From positions 1-13,310 of the forward strand of contig CAZMUQ010000030.1 of assembly GCA_964569845.1 (NCBI GenBank): 13,310 nucleotides of DNA, in the 5' to 3' direction. Origin of the DNA: CAZMUQ01 sp964569845 (lineage in GTDB: Archaea > Thermoproteota > Bathyarchaeia > Hecatellales > Hecatellaceae). Shown one piece after another: positions 1-7,088 of this stretch. Made by a program: the position numbers and the translations under genes. Under the pieces are notes generated by a model, which was given only the letters and a program-made list of their open reading frames with translations, was not told the DNA's origin and made no database searches. How positions within the stretch are numbered: the stretch's first letter is position 1; the number at the start of each line of letters is the position of its first letter.

Positions 1-12
1 GGTATTCCCAAA

Positions 13-22
13 ATACTTATCA
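13..22 (+). promoter_or_regulatory. Possible TATA box of the zinc-ribbon gene
   Basis: An AT-rich stretch reading ATACTTATCA is preceded by an A-run that could act as a BRE. Transcription would start near 43-45 and give a leader of about 20 bases holding the GGGAG Shine-Dalgarno site at 57-61. The window begins just upstream, so read-through from an earlier gene cannot be excluded. Confidence 0.3.
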
Positions 23-65
23 TACACTTCAACATTAATATTGGCTGGAAGTAAAAGGGAGAAAA

Positions 66-275
66 ATGGTTCAATATTGTCCTGAATGTGGTGGGGAAAT
101 GTTTTATGATGTAAAAACAAAGTTTTATACCTGTAAAGTTTGCGGTTTAACTTTAAGGTATCATGAGATTGAAGAGCTTAGAAGAAGAAACATTGCAAGA
201 GTTGATGTTGAGGAGGAAAAGAAGAGAAGGGAAAGAAGCGAATACTTAAAATGGTGGCTTTCTAAGAAGAAATAA
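66..275 (+). CDS. Small zinc-ribbon protein
   Basis: A 69-residue protein of unknown role. Residues 5-8 (CPEC) and 23-26 (CKVC) form two CxxC knuckles separated by a short beta-rich stretch, the layout of a TFIIS/RPB9-like zinc ribbon that binds one Zn2+. The C-terminal half (about 33-69) is a highly charged helix rich in Arg, Lys and Glu, ending in a Trp-Trp and a Lys run, which would suit nucleic-acid or protein contact. No signal peptide or membrane segment is seen. The ATG has GGGAG four bases upstream. It ends about 40 bases from the end of the convergent methyltransferase gene. Such small ribbons are common in archaea and mostly uncharacterised; a role in transcription or RNA metabolism is only a guess. 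Confidence 0.8.
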   Translation: MVQYCPECGGEMFYDVKTKFYTCKVCGLTLRYHEIEELRRRNIARVDVEEEKKRRERSEYLKWWLSKKK

Positions 276-314
276 TTCCTCACCATAAATTTAACAAAGG
301 TTTTAAGGTTTTAA

Positions 315-1112
315 TTAGCTTAGATTTTGCTCTTTTACAGCTACAATGTAAAGGTTTAAACCTGTAGGTATATGCTTGATTTTTTCCTCAATTCTTTCCA
401 AGACAAACCATAATGCTTCACTAAATCTTTTCCTTAAACTTATACTGTTAAGGGGGTATGGTTCAAAGCCTCCAATTTTTGGTAAGTTAAACACTACCTT
501 CCTTAGCAGGTTATCATAGTAAGCTACCTCTAAAACCTTTGCACCAAGCTTTGAAAGATAACTTGCTAAAGTTTCGGCTTTATAATGTCTTAAATGTCCA
601 TGATATTTATCTCCAATTCTATAATCTAGTTGGATAAGGGGTAAAGAACGTTTATAAGTATTTGGAGATGCAATATATATTCCGCCATTAAAATTTAGGG
701 ATGAAATCATTTCTTCCATAACTTTAAAATCATCTTCAACATGTTCAAGCACGTGGTTGCAAATGATGGAGGTAAAAATATTCTTCCTAAAAGGTAGAAA
801 TCTTATATCTGCAACAATAAAATCACATTTATCCTTAACATTCAACTTCTTAGCATAATTGTAGGCTTTTTTTAAGCCTTTAATAGATATGTCAACACCA
901 ACACCGTAGCACCCTTTTAAATAGCATATAAGGGTTAAAACTTTACCTAACCCGCAGCCTACATCCAAAATATTACTTTTACTTGAAATTTTAAGTTTTT
1001 TAACCATCCAATCAATACAGGTTAACTCGTAAAATGATATCTTAAAATCATCCTCAGCAAGGCTATATGCAACATCATAAGTTTCCCTTTGAGAAAAAGC
1101 CTGTTTCCACAA
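315..1112 (-). CDS. Class I SAM-dependent methyltransferase (Methyltransf_11 type)
   Basis: A 265-residue Rossmann-fold methyltransferase. Motif I is DVGCGLG at 50-56, the ribose-binding acid lies in GVDIS at 72-76, a third motif is ADIRFLPF at 101-108, and HVLEH at 120-124 is the post-motif typical of UbiE/Methyltransf_11 proteins. SPN at 149-151 and GHLRHY at 172-177 resemble methyltransferases acting on sugars, lipids or other small molecules rather than RNA, but the substrate cannot be read from sequence. The start is TTG at 1110-1112. An in-frame TAA lies immediately upstream, so no longer start exists, and AAAGGTG lies six bases before the TTG. It runs convergent to the zinc-ribbon gene and divergent from the GPN GTPase, from which it is separated by the N gap. 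Confidence 0.85.
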   Translation of the reverse strand: MWKQAFSQRETYDVAYSLAEDDFKISFYELTCIDWMVKKLKISSKSNILDVGCGLGKVLTLICYLKGCYGVGVDISIKGLKKAYNYAKKLNVKDKCDFIVADIRFLPFRKNIFTSIICNHVLEHVEDDFKVMEEMISSLNFNGGIYIASPNTYKRSLPLIQLDYRIGDKYHGHLRHYKAETLASYLSKLGAKVLEVAYYDNLLRKVVFNLPKIGGFEPYPLNSISLRKRFSEALWFVLERIEEKIKHIPTGLNLYIVAVKEQNLS

Positions 1113-1118
1113 TTAGAA

Positions 1119-1125
1119 CACCTTT
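1119..1125 (-). promoter_or_regulatory. Shine-Dalgarno site deciding the methyltransferase TTG start
   Basis: The minus strand reads AAAGGTG here, six bases before the TTG at 1110-1112. Because a stop codon directly precedes that TTG in frame, this site fixes the start. It lies at the very edge of the N gap. Confidence 0.65.
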
Positions 1126-1225
1126 NNNNNNNNNNNNNNNNNNNNNNNNNNNNNNNNNNNNNNNNNNNNNNNNNNNNNNNNNNNNNNNNNNNNNNNNNNN
1201 NNNNNNNNNNNNNNNNNNNNNNNNN
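1126..1225. other. Assembly gap of exactly 100 N
   Basis: One hundred consecutive N separate two divergent genes. A round 100 is the usual placeholder for a scaffold gap of unknown size, so the true distance and content are unknown. Apparent open frames read across it are artefacts. Confidence 0.97.
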
Positions 1226-1237
1226 AAACTTTATCTT
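1226..1237 (+). promoter_or_regulatory. BRE/TATA-like element of the GPN GTPase gene
   Basis: AAAC followed by TTTATCTT, directly after the gap, fits an archaeal BRE plus TATA box centred about 33 bases before the ATG. The remaining leader has no Shine-Dalgarno site, so a very short leader is likely. Confidence 0.45.
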
Positions 1238-1266
1238 AAAAGAAGACCTAAAAATTACAGAAAAAA

Positions 1267-2028
1267 ATGTATGCTATATTTATTGTGGGAACAGCAGGTT
1301 CAGGTAAATCTATGCTTACAGCAGCCCTACTAGAATGGTTCTCTAGGAAAGGTGAAAATGTAGCAACATTAAATCTTGATCCTGGAGTTTTAAATTTACC
1401 TTATGAGCCTGATATTGATATTAGAAATTATGTTTCTGTTGATGAGCTTATGGAGAAATATAGGCTTGGTCCTAATGGTGCTTTACTTTTAGCTTCAGAT
1501 ATAATTGTGGATCAAATAGAGCAGGTTAACAGGGAGATCGAGGAGGTTAACCCAGCCTACCTAATTATTGATACCCCCGGTCAAATGGAACTTTTTGCTT
1601 TTAGGGTTAGTGGACCTTTAATTGCTAAGGAGATTAAAGCTGATGGTAAAATTGTATTATATCTTTTTGATGCACCCTTCTGTCTAAATCCATTTAACTA
1701 TGCATCAAACATCTTTCTTTCAGCGGCGGTTTTCTTAAGATTTACTTTACCACAGTTAAATGTTTTATCAAAAGCTGACCTTTTACCAACAGAAAAAGTT
1801 AAAGAAATTCTTGAATGGGCTTCAAGTCCAGGTTCACTTAAATCTGCTCTTGAAAAATATGTTGTTGAAAGTAATGTTTACCTTTTAAGTAAAGATATTT
1901 TTGATGCTGTTGCAAGGCTTAGACTTGATTTTTCCCTTATTGCATGTTCCGCAAAAACATACAGCAACTTTACAGGTTTGCATGCATCAATTTTAAGGGT
2001 TTTAACTAGGGGGGAGGAGGGTGTGTAA
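1267..2028 (+). CDS. GPN-loop GTPase
   Basis: A 253-residue homodimeric P-loop GTPase of the GPN family, the archaeal relative of eukaryotic Gpn1-3, which assist RNA polymerase II assembly and import. Visible motifs: Walker A GTAGSGKS at 8-15, the family-defining GPN tripeptide at 68-70, G3 DTPGQ at 102-106, G4 SKAD at 168-171 and a G5-like CSAK near 227. Length and motif order match archaeal members such as Pyrococcus PAB0955. The physiological role in archaea is not settled. The ATG has no Shine-Dalgarno site but a TATA-like element lies upstream. The last 27 bases overlap the 3' end of the convergent radical SAM gene. It is read alone, with no partner in the same transcription unit visible. 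Confidence 0.93.
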   Translation: MYAIFIVGTAGSGKSMLTAALLEWFSRKGENVATLNLDPGVLNLPYEPDIDIRNYVSVDELMEKYRLGPNGALLLASDIIVDQIEQVNREIEEVNPAYLIIDTPGQMELFAFRVSGPLIAKEIKADGKIVLYLFDAPFCLNPFNYASNIFLSAAVFLRFTLPQLNVLSKADLLPTEKVKEILEWASSPGSLKSALEKYVVESNVYLLSKDIFDAVARLRLDFSLIACSAKTYSNFTGLHASILRVLTRGEEGV

Positions 2029-3033
2029 AAATTTTCTGCTAATCTTAAAAGAGGATAAAATTTCCCTTAAGGAAACCAGTGGAAGTCTTAATATTTGTGG
2101 GATAAGTGAAACTTCCCTAAAGCAGTTTATAAAACATTTAGTGCAGTAAATATTTTTCAGAAATCTAGGTTTGCTATCCTCTAGAAAGTTAAAAAGCTTA
2201 TTCTCTAAGAAGCATGGATAAACATTTCCAAACCAATCAACATAAACAACATCTTCCCCACCTTTACAGCAAAAGTTAGGTTTACTGTTTCCTTGAAAAT
2301 TTAAAACATCTTCAAGGTAGCTTAAACTATTCATAATCATGTAGCCGGATTTCTTCATTTCAAGAATACTCATTATGGTTTTTCTAAGCTTAAGCCTAAT
2401 TTCATCCTCATTAAATTCACCATAAAGCTTAAAACTGTTAACTTCCGCCTCGGTTGGATAGCAAAAACCAACAGGTACCTGAAGTTTTAGATTACAATAT
2501 TCCACAAACCTTTTAATGGCATTATTCTCAACAAGATACGGGTTAAGGTAAGCTAAAGCATAAACGTTTAAACCTAAACTTTTAGCGTAAAGTATTGCTT
2601 TAACTTGTTTTTGCATTATACCTTTTACTCCCCGAATTCTTTCACATATTTCAGGTTTCCAATGGTCTAGAGAAATACTAAGTAATCTTAAACCTGCAGC
2701 TTTAAGTTTAACTAATAAGTCTTTAGAAATAGTGCCATTTGTTGTTAAAGAGGTTAAAAGGTTAAGTTTTTCAGAAAATTTAACAATCTCCACAATGTTT
2801 TCGTGAAGACTAGGTTCACCACCAGTAAAATAAACTACAAGAAAGTTGTTTTCTTTAAGTAATCTTAAAATTTTTAATGCATCTTTAAAAGTAATTGAGT
2901 TTGGCGGGTTTCTCCACATTCCACACATTGTACACCTACAATTACATTTTGTTGTTAAAGCAAAAACAGCAATTTTTCTTCGTCCCTTAAGATAATCCAG
3001 AAATATTTTTGTGGTGGCTTTAGTATTAAGCAA
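2002..3033 (-). CDS. Radical SAM protein with SPASM-like C-terminal cysteines
   Basis: A 343-residue radical SAM enzyme. Residues C30, C34 and C37 form the CxxxCxxC motif that binds the [4Fe-4S] cluster used to cleave S-adenosylmethionine. GGEP at 71-74 is the SAM-amino-group motif, and TTNGT at 97-101 and SISLD at 119-123 are typical barrel motifs. The C-terminal third carries C255, C256, C274, C297, C300 and C304, including the CxxCxxxC-like tail, suggesting one or two auxiliary clusters of SPASM/twitch type. Such enzymes often modify peptides or proteins, but no small precursor peptide is adjacent, so the substrate is unknown. The start is TTG, the only possible one because TAG occurs three codons upstream; GGGAG lies only two bases before it, closer than ideal. 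The 3' end overlaps the GPN GTPase gene by 27 bases. Confidence 0.86.
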   Translation of the reverse strand: MLNTKATTKIFLDYLKGRRKIAVFALTTKCNCRCTMCGMWRNPPNSITFKDALKILRLLKENNFLVVYFTGGEPSLHENIVEIVKFSEKLNLLTSLTTNGTISKDLLVKLKAAGLRLLSISLDHWKPEICERIRGVKGIMQKQVKAILYAKSLGLNVYALAYLNPYLVENNAIKRFVEYCNLKLQVPVGFCYPTEAEVNSFKLYGEFNEDEIRLKLRKTIMSILEMKKSGYMIMNSLSYLEDVLNFQGNSKPNFCCKGGEDVVYVDWFGNVYPCFLENKLFNFLEDSKPRFLKNIYCTKCFINCFREVSLIPQILRLPLVSLREILSSFKISRKFLHTLLPPS

Positions 3034-3071
3034 GGCTCCCTAATATAAGAGTTAAAAGCTTAAACCTTAAA
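3034..3071. promoter_or_regulatory. 38-base divergent promoter region
   Basis: This spacer serves the radical SAM gene (-) and the coiled-coil gene (+). TAATATAAG at 3041-3049 is centred 27 bases before the coiled-coil ATG, the distance expected for a leaderless archaeal transcript, and that ATG has no Shine-Dalgarno site. In the other direction AT-rich stretches around 3053-3075 could serve the TTG gene, so that core promoter would overlap the start of the coiled-coil gene. Confidence 0.5.
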
Positions 3072-3968
3072 ATGCTTAATCTAATTAAGGTTGAAGCAAA
3101 ATTGGATGAAGAAGCTGGAAGTCAGATTGAAATTTTAAGTAAAAAATTAACCTTAGCCGAAGAAGAGAGGGATAGGTTAAGGGAAGAATTTGAAAGAAGG
3201 GTTAGTAGAAAAAAGGTTATCCAAAATAAAATTTTGGAGTTAAAATCTAAGTTTAATGAGCTTAGGAATGCTAAAAATGAATTAAACCTTAGAATTTCAA
3301 GTTTAAAAGGTGAGGTTGAAAAGTTAAAAGCTGAAATTTCTTCTAAAATTGAAGAAATTAAGGTGTTTAAAGGGCAGATTTTTAGCCTTAAAAAGTTTAC
3401 ATCTAAACCTGCTGAAGATGTAAAAAAGAAAATTGAAAGTTTAGAGTGGAGGCTTCAAACTGAAAGGTATAATCCTATTGAAGAAAAAAATCTTATAAGC
3501 ATAATTAAGAACTTAGAAGGAGAAGCAAAAATTCATGAAAAAATAGATGAATTAAGGCATAAGATTTCTAATGATAAAAATGAAATTAACATGTTGAAGC
3601 AGAAGCTTACATGTTTAAGAGATGAAATTTCAAAACTAAAGGATTTAAGAAGAAGAAAAATTGAAGAGTTAAACATGCTTTATGATGAAATTTTAAAGTT
3701 AAGGGTGGAAAAAGAAAAGCTTGTTAAAGAAATCGGGGAAGTTAAGGTTAAGCTGGGAGATGTTTACAATGAAATTGGTAAACTTAAAGTCAGGCTTAAA
3801 AAGCTTCAAGAAGAACTCCTATTTAAAAAGCTTGAAGAAGCTGTAAGTAATATGGATAAGATTACTGAAAATGCTGAAAAAAAGCTTAAAAAAGGTGAAA
3901 AACTATCTTTTGAAGAATTTAAGCTTCTAGTAGGTAGGGGAAGAATAAGATTTAAAGGTGAAGGTTAA
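3072..3968 (+). CDS. Archaeal coiled-coil protein (COG1340-like)
   Basis: A 298-residue protein that is almost entirely heptad-type coiled coil, rich in Lys, Glu, Leu and Ile, with no membrane segment or catalytic motif. At 124-142 it carries the block LEWRLQT-x7-EEKNLI, and near the C-terminus KLKKGEKLSFEEFKLL. From memory, both match the COG1340 family of uncharacterised archaeal coiled-coil proteins. Members of this family have been labelled phosphoserine phosphatase or SMC-like in databases; nothing here supports phosphatase activity, and there are no Walker motifs for an SMC ATPase. A structural or scaffold role, perhaps linked to ribosomes or RNA as suggested for Bfr1-like proteins, is only an analogy. 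The ATG is probably leaderless. Its stop codon overlaps that of the convergent radical SAM gene. Confidence 0.8.
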   Translation: MLNLIKVEAKLDEEAGSQIEILSKKLTLAEEERDRLREEFERRVSRKKVIQNKILELKSKFNELRNAKNELNLRISSLKGEVEKLKAEISSKIEEIKVFKGQIFSLKKFTSKPAEDVKKKIESLEWRLQTERYNPIEEKNLISIIKNLEGEAKIHEKIDELRHKISNDKNEINMLKQKLTCLRDEISKLKDLRRRKIEELNMLYDEILKLRVEKEKLVKEIGEVKVKLGDVYNEIGKLKVRLKKLQEELLFKKLEEAVSNMDKITENAEKKLKKGEKLSFEEFKLLVGRGRIRFKGEG

Positions 3969-5053
3969 GCTAAGTTTCTTAATCCAATATTTCTTGCAAA
4001 CCTTAACACCTCCATATATTCACTTTGAGTTAAACGTCTTCTAAGTTCAGGAATTTCATATGCTTTCCATTCAGGTCTATATTGGTCCATAATATTTACT
4101 CTAACTTCTGAACCAAGATTTTCCCTAATCCACTTAATTATAGGTTTTGCACAACACTCAATATGCTGAGGTAAAAGTAGAATTCTAATTATGAGTTCTC
4201 CATATCTTGAGGCATATAAATGATTTTTTTGGGCAACCTCAACATATCCAGGTGAGTTTGAAATTTTGCTTGCACACTCGTTTTTGCCATATTTAAAATC
4301 CAGAAGGTATACATCAACAAATCCTGCAAGAAGTTTAGCTGTTTCCTCACTATAATAAGCATTACTATTCCAAACTACAGGAATGTTAACATTAACATGC
4401 TTAAAAACTTCAAGCCAATTTTTAAGCCAGGGTGTAGGGTCTCCTCCAACAAGATTAGCATTACGACAACCATTTTTTCTAAGCTTTTCAACAATTTTTG
4501 CTAACTCCTCAACTTCAAATTTTTCACCCTCCTCAAACCATTGTGAAATTGTCCAGTTTTGACAGTGAAGACAACGCATACTACAACCACAGGTAAAAAT
4601 TGTTCCTGAAGGTACAAGCTCAGGCTCTTCACCTAAATGTTCAAAATAAGTTGAAACAGCAATTTTACTTCCACAACCACAAAACCCAGTTTTGCCTTCA
4701 AGCCTATTAACACCACACCTTCTAACACAAAAATGGCATTCTCTAAGAATTCTTCTTGCAATCTCAATTTTAAGGTCGAGATATGACTTTTCCTGTTCAG
4801 GTAAATCTTTAAAATTTAGCTCTTTAAGGTCAATTTTAGCCTCAAGTTTATAAAATTCCTCTGTTAATTTTTCGTGAAGAAGCCAAAGTTTTTCTGTTGA
4901 ATCTTCAGAGTTAAAATCAGCTTTAATTCTTCTTGCCAATAGAAATTTAGCATTTTTCTTGTTTAAAGCAACATCAAAATACCTTTTAAGACTTGATAAG
5001 CATAAATCATCATCCAAAATTTTTACAGCATCAGGACGGATAATTTTCCACAT
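3965..5053 (-). CDS. PflX-like radical SAM protein (COG1313)
   Basis: A 362-residue radical SAM protein resembling pyruvate formate-lyase activating enzymes of the COG1313 PflX group. The cluster motif CxxxCxxC is C157, C161 and C164, followed by QNW at 165-167. The GGEP-type motif appears as GGDP at 203-206, and WNSN at about 228-231 follows. Ahead of the barrel, C106, C109, C113 and C125 form a CxxC-x3-C-x11-C set typical of the family and likely to hold a further cluster or zinc. The first ~100 residues form a helical charged extension. The role of PflX proteins is unknown, and no glycyl-radical enzyme is present nearby. The ATG has GGGGAAG upstream and a TATA-like element at 5074-5080. 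It runs convergent with the coiled-coil gene and divergent from prs. Confidence 0.87.
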   Translation of the reverse strand: MWKIIRPDAVKILDDDLCLSSLKRYFDVALNKKNAKFLLARRIKADFNSEDSTEKLWLLHEKLTEEFYKLEAKIDLKELNFKDLPEQEKSYLDLKIEIARRILRECHFCVRRCGVNRLEGKTGFCGCGSKIAVSTYFEHLGEEPELVPSGTIFTCGCSMRCLHCQNWTISQWFEEGEKFEVEELAKIVEKLRKNGCRNANLVGGDPTPWLKNWLEVFKHVNVNIPVVWNSNAYYSEETAKLLAGFVDVYLLDFKYGKNECASKISNSPGYVEVAQKNHLYASRYGELIIRILLLPQHIECCAKPIIKWIRENLGSEVRVNIMDQYRPEWKAYEIPELRRRLTQSEYMEVLRFARNIGLRNLA

Positions 5054-5073
5054 TACCTACTTCCCCTATTTAA

Positions 5074-5080
5074 GGATAAA
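5074..5080 (-). promoter_or_regulatory. Probable TATA box of the PflX-like gene
   Basis: The minus strand reads AAAATTTATCC, with TTTATCC centred about 24 bases before the ATG at 5053. It closely resembles the element upstream of the GPN GTPase. A start this close would put GGGGAAG (5060-5066) outside the mRNA, so either the gene is leaderless or another TATA slightly upstream is used. Confidence 0.4.
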
Positions 5081-5109
5081 TTTTAACGTTAAAACTTTTC
5101 ACCAGTAGT

Positions 5110-5118
5110 AAATATAAG
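5110..5118 (+). promoter_or_regulatory. TATA box of the prs operon
   Basis: AAATATAAG is centred near 5114, predicting transcription start around 5140. The leader would then be about 14 bases and include GGAG at 5143-5146, seven bases before the prs ATG. The same core (ATATAAG) lies upstream of the coiled-coil gene. Confidence 0.55.
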
Positions 5119-5153
5119 AAACCCTTAATAAACCTCTACTATGGAGAGTAAGG

Positions 5154-6038
5154 ATGATTATTATTCCTGGACCTGCTTCAACAATTCTTGGTGAAAATGT
5201 TGCTAAAAAACTTGGAGTTAGTATGATTAAAGTTGAATCTAAGATTTTTCCTGATGGTGAATCTTATGTAAGATTTACTGGGAATGTTGAGGGTAAGGAT
5301 GTTGTAATAGTTCAATCTACGTATCCTCCGCAGGATACCCATCTAATTCAGCTTTTTCTTATGATTGATAATGCTAAAAAACTTAAAGCAAAAAATATTG
5401 TTGTTGTTTCACCCTATCTTGCATATGCTAGACAAGATAAAGTTTTTAGGTCTTATGAAGCTGTAAGTATAAAAACAATCTTAAAGATTTTTGAGAGCTT
5501 AGATTTAAACTTCCTTATTACTGTAAACATCCATGAACCAAAGGTTTTTGAAGATGTAAACTTTAGATGTCTAAATCTTTCAGCAGTTAAACTTTTAGCA
5601 GAATATTTCCAAAATCTTAACCTTAAAAAACCTATTGCTTTCGCTCCTGATGAAAAAGCTATTAGAATGGTTAAGGATGTTGCTGATATGTATGGTTGGG
5701 ATTATGGTTGGTTTAAAAAGGAGAGAGATAAGGTTACAGGTGAAATTTCTATGAGATGTGAGGGTGTGTTTAATGTTGAAGGTAAAGATACTATAATCTT
5801 TGATGACATTATAAGTACTGGAGGCACAACAGCAACAGCAGCAAAAATGTTAAAAGATATGGGTGCTAAAAGAGTTTACTCTGCATGTGTTCATCCTTTG
5901 CTTGTTGGTGATGCTTATGAGAAAATTATTAGAAGTGGTGTAGAAAAAATTGTTGCAACAGACACTATACCAAAAAATGTTAGCCTTGTATCTGTTACAC
6001 CAATAATTGTTGAAGCCTTAAAAACATTAAAATTTTAA
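5154..6038 (+). CDS. prs: Ribose-phosphate pyrophosphokinase (PRPP synthetase)
   Basis: A 294-residue cytosolic enzyme making 5-phosphoribosyl 1-pyrophosphate from ribose 5-phosphate and ATP, the precursor for purines, pyrimidines, NAD, histidine and tryptophan. Motifs: FPDGE at 32-36, YLAYARQDK at 88-96 in the ATP site, NIHEP at 125-129 with the metal/ATP-binding His, the flexible loop KKERDKVTGE at 188-197, and the ribose-phosphate loop DDIISTGGTT at 217-226. Length matches archaeal enzymes and lacks the longer allosteric features of bacterial class I forms. The ATG at 5154 has GGAG seven bases upstream, and the N-terminus aligns with archaeal homologues. It heads an operon with the Trm-G10 homologue (one-base gap) and RNase Z. 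Confidence 0.96.
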   Translation: MIIIPGPASTILGENVAKKLGVSMIKVESKIFPDGESYVRFTGNVEGKDVVIVQSTYPPQDTHLIQLFLMIDNAKKLKAKNIVVVSPYLAYARQDKVFRSYEAVSIKTILKIFESLDLNFLITVNIHEPKVFEDVNFRCLNLSAVKLLAEYFQNLNLKKPIAFAPDEKAIRMVKDVADMYGWDYGWFKKERDKVTGEISMRCEGVFNVEGKDTIIFDDIISTGGTTATAAKMLKDMGAKRVYSACVHPLLVGDAYEKIIRSGVEKIVATDTIPKNVSLVSVTPIIVEALKTLKF

Positions 6039-6039
6039 A

Positions 6040-7077
6040 ATGATTTTTACCTTAATTTCAGGTGAACATCCAACTCTACCAAAAGCTGAAGTTAAAGCTA
6101 TTCTTGAAGCTGAAAATTTTTACTTTAAATTTTCTGATTCCCCTCCACGTATCTTAAGGGTTGATGTTTCAATTGAGGCTGGAAAAATAATTGGTGAAAG
6201 AGCAGCTTACACGCAGTTAGCATGTTTAGAACTTGCTTATACTAAAATTTCTTCTGTTGAAGATGTTTTAAAAAATATTAAAGATATCAATTTTGAAGAT
6301 TACTTATCCAGTGGAGAAAGTTTTGCTGTGCGTTTTAGGTGTATTGATAAAGATTTAAAATCTAGCTTTAAAATGGTTGAAAGCAGGATTGGAGATATAA
6401 TCTTAAAAAGAGTTCCAGGTGTTAAAGTTAACCTTGAAAAACCAGATAAAACTTTTTTAGGTATTTTTTCAGGTGGAAACCTTCTTTTTGGCTTAGTTTT
6501 ATCCTCCCCTGCTAAAGGTTTTGGTTCACGATCCCCAAGAAGAAAACCTTTTTTCCATCCATCAGCTCTTCAACCTAAAATTGCAAGATGTATGGTTAAC
6601 CTTTCAAGGGTTAAGGTGGATAATATAAACGGGCATATCTATGATCCTTTCTGTGGAACCGGGACAATTCTTATTGAAGCTGGATTGATAGGTGTTAAAA
6701 AAATTTTTGGTAGTGATATTGATATTAGAATGGTTAAGGGTGCAAGATTAAACCTTAAACATTATGGGGTTGATGGAGATATTTTTATTGCTGATGCTTT
6801 AAATCCTCCGGTTTTAGGTGTTAAACATGTTGCTACAAACCCACCTTATGGAAGAGCTTCAAAAACTTTTGGTAAACCTAGCAGCTTTTTAATTGAAAAT
6901 TTTCTTCTTAAGGCTTTAAACTTTCTTAAAAAAGATGGGGTATTATGCTTAATTTCTTCAAGTAAAATTGGTTCTTCAAGTATTGCTGAAAAGTTAGGAT
7001 TTAAAGTTTTAGAGAAACATTTTATCTATGTTCATAAGTCTTTAACAAGAGAGATTAATGTTTTAAAGCCCTTGTAG
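6040..7077 (+). CDS. THUMP-domain tRNA guanosine-N2 methyltransferase (Trm-G10/Trm11-like)
   Basis: A 345-residue protein with an N-terminal THUMP region and a C-terminal Rossmann methyltransferase. The N-terminus, with SGEH-PTLPKAE at 7-17, is characteristic of archaeal Trm-G10, which makes N2-methyl- and N2,N2-dimethylguanosine at tRNA position 10. The SAM motif I is DPFCGTGT at 202-209, the acidic motif II is SDID at 225-228, and the catalytic motif IV is TNPPYGRA at 266-273. Characterised Trm-G10/Trm11 enzymes usually have DPPYG; here the first residue is Asn, as in other N2-guanosine methyltransferases. The ATG follows the prs stop after one base and has no Shine-Dalgarno site, so translation is probably coupled to prs. 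RNase Z follows after 11 bases. Confidence 0.9.
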   Translation: MIFTLISGEHPTLPKAEVKAILEAENFYFKFSDSPPRILRVDVSIEAGKIIGERAAYTQLACLELAYTKISSVEDVLKNIKDINFEDYLSSGESFAVRFRCIDKDLKSSFKMVESRIGDIILKRVPGVKVNLEKPDKTFLGIFSGGNLLFGLVLSSPAKGFGSRSPRRKPFFHPSALQPKIARCMVNLSRVKVDNINGHIYDPFCGTGTILIEAGLIGVKKIFGSDIDIRMVKGARLNLKHYGVDGDIFIADALNPPVLGVKHVATNPPYGRASKTFGKPSSFLIENFLLKALNFLKKDGVLCLISSSKIGSSSIAEKLGFKVLEKHFIYVHKSLTREINVLKPL

Positions 7078-7088
7078 AGGATGAAATT

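Noticed and set aside
1..65. Open frames at the left edge: a plus frame stopping at 52-54 and a minus-strand frame reading leftward (ATG at 23)
   Set aside because: Each is under 25 codons inside the window and has no diagnostic motif. The minus frame continues antisense through the zinc-ribbon gene. A neighbouring gene may reach this edge, but it cannot be supported.
1067..1333. Open plus-strand frames spanning the N block
   Set aside because: They exist only because N carries no stop codons. Both ends lie antisense to, or out of frame with, the methyltransferase and GPN GTPase genes.
3072..3968. Reading the coiled-coil protein as a phosphoserine phosphatase or SMC ATPase
   Set aside because: No haloacid-dehalogenase DxD motif and no Walker A or B are present; the whole chain is heptad-like.
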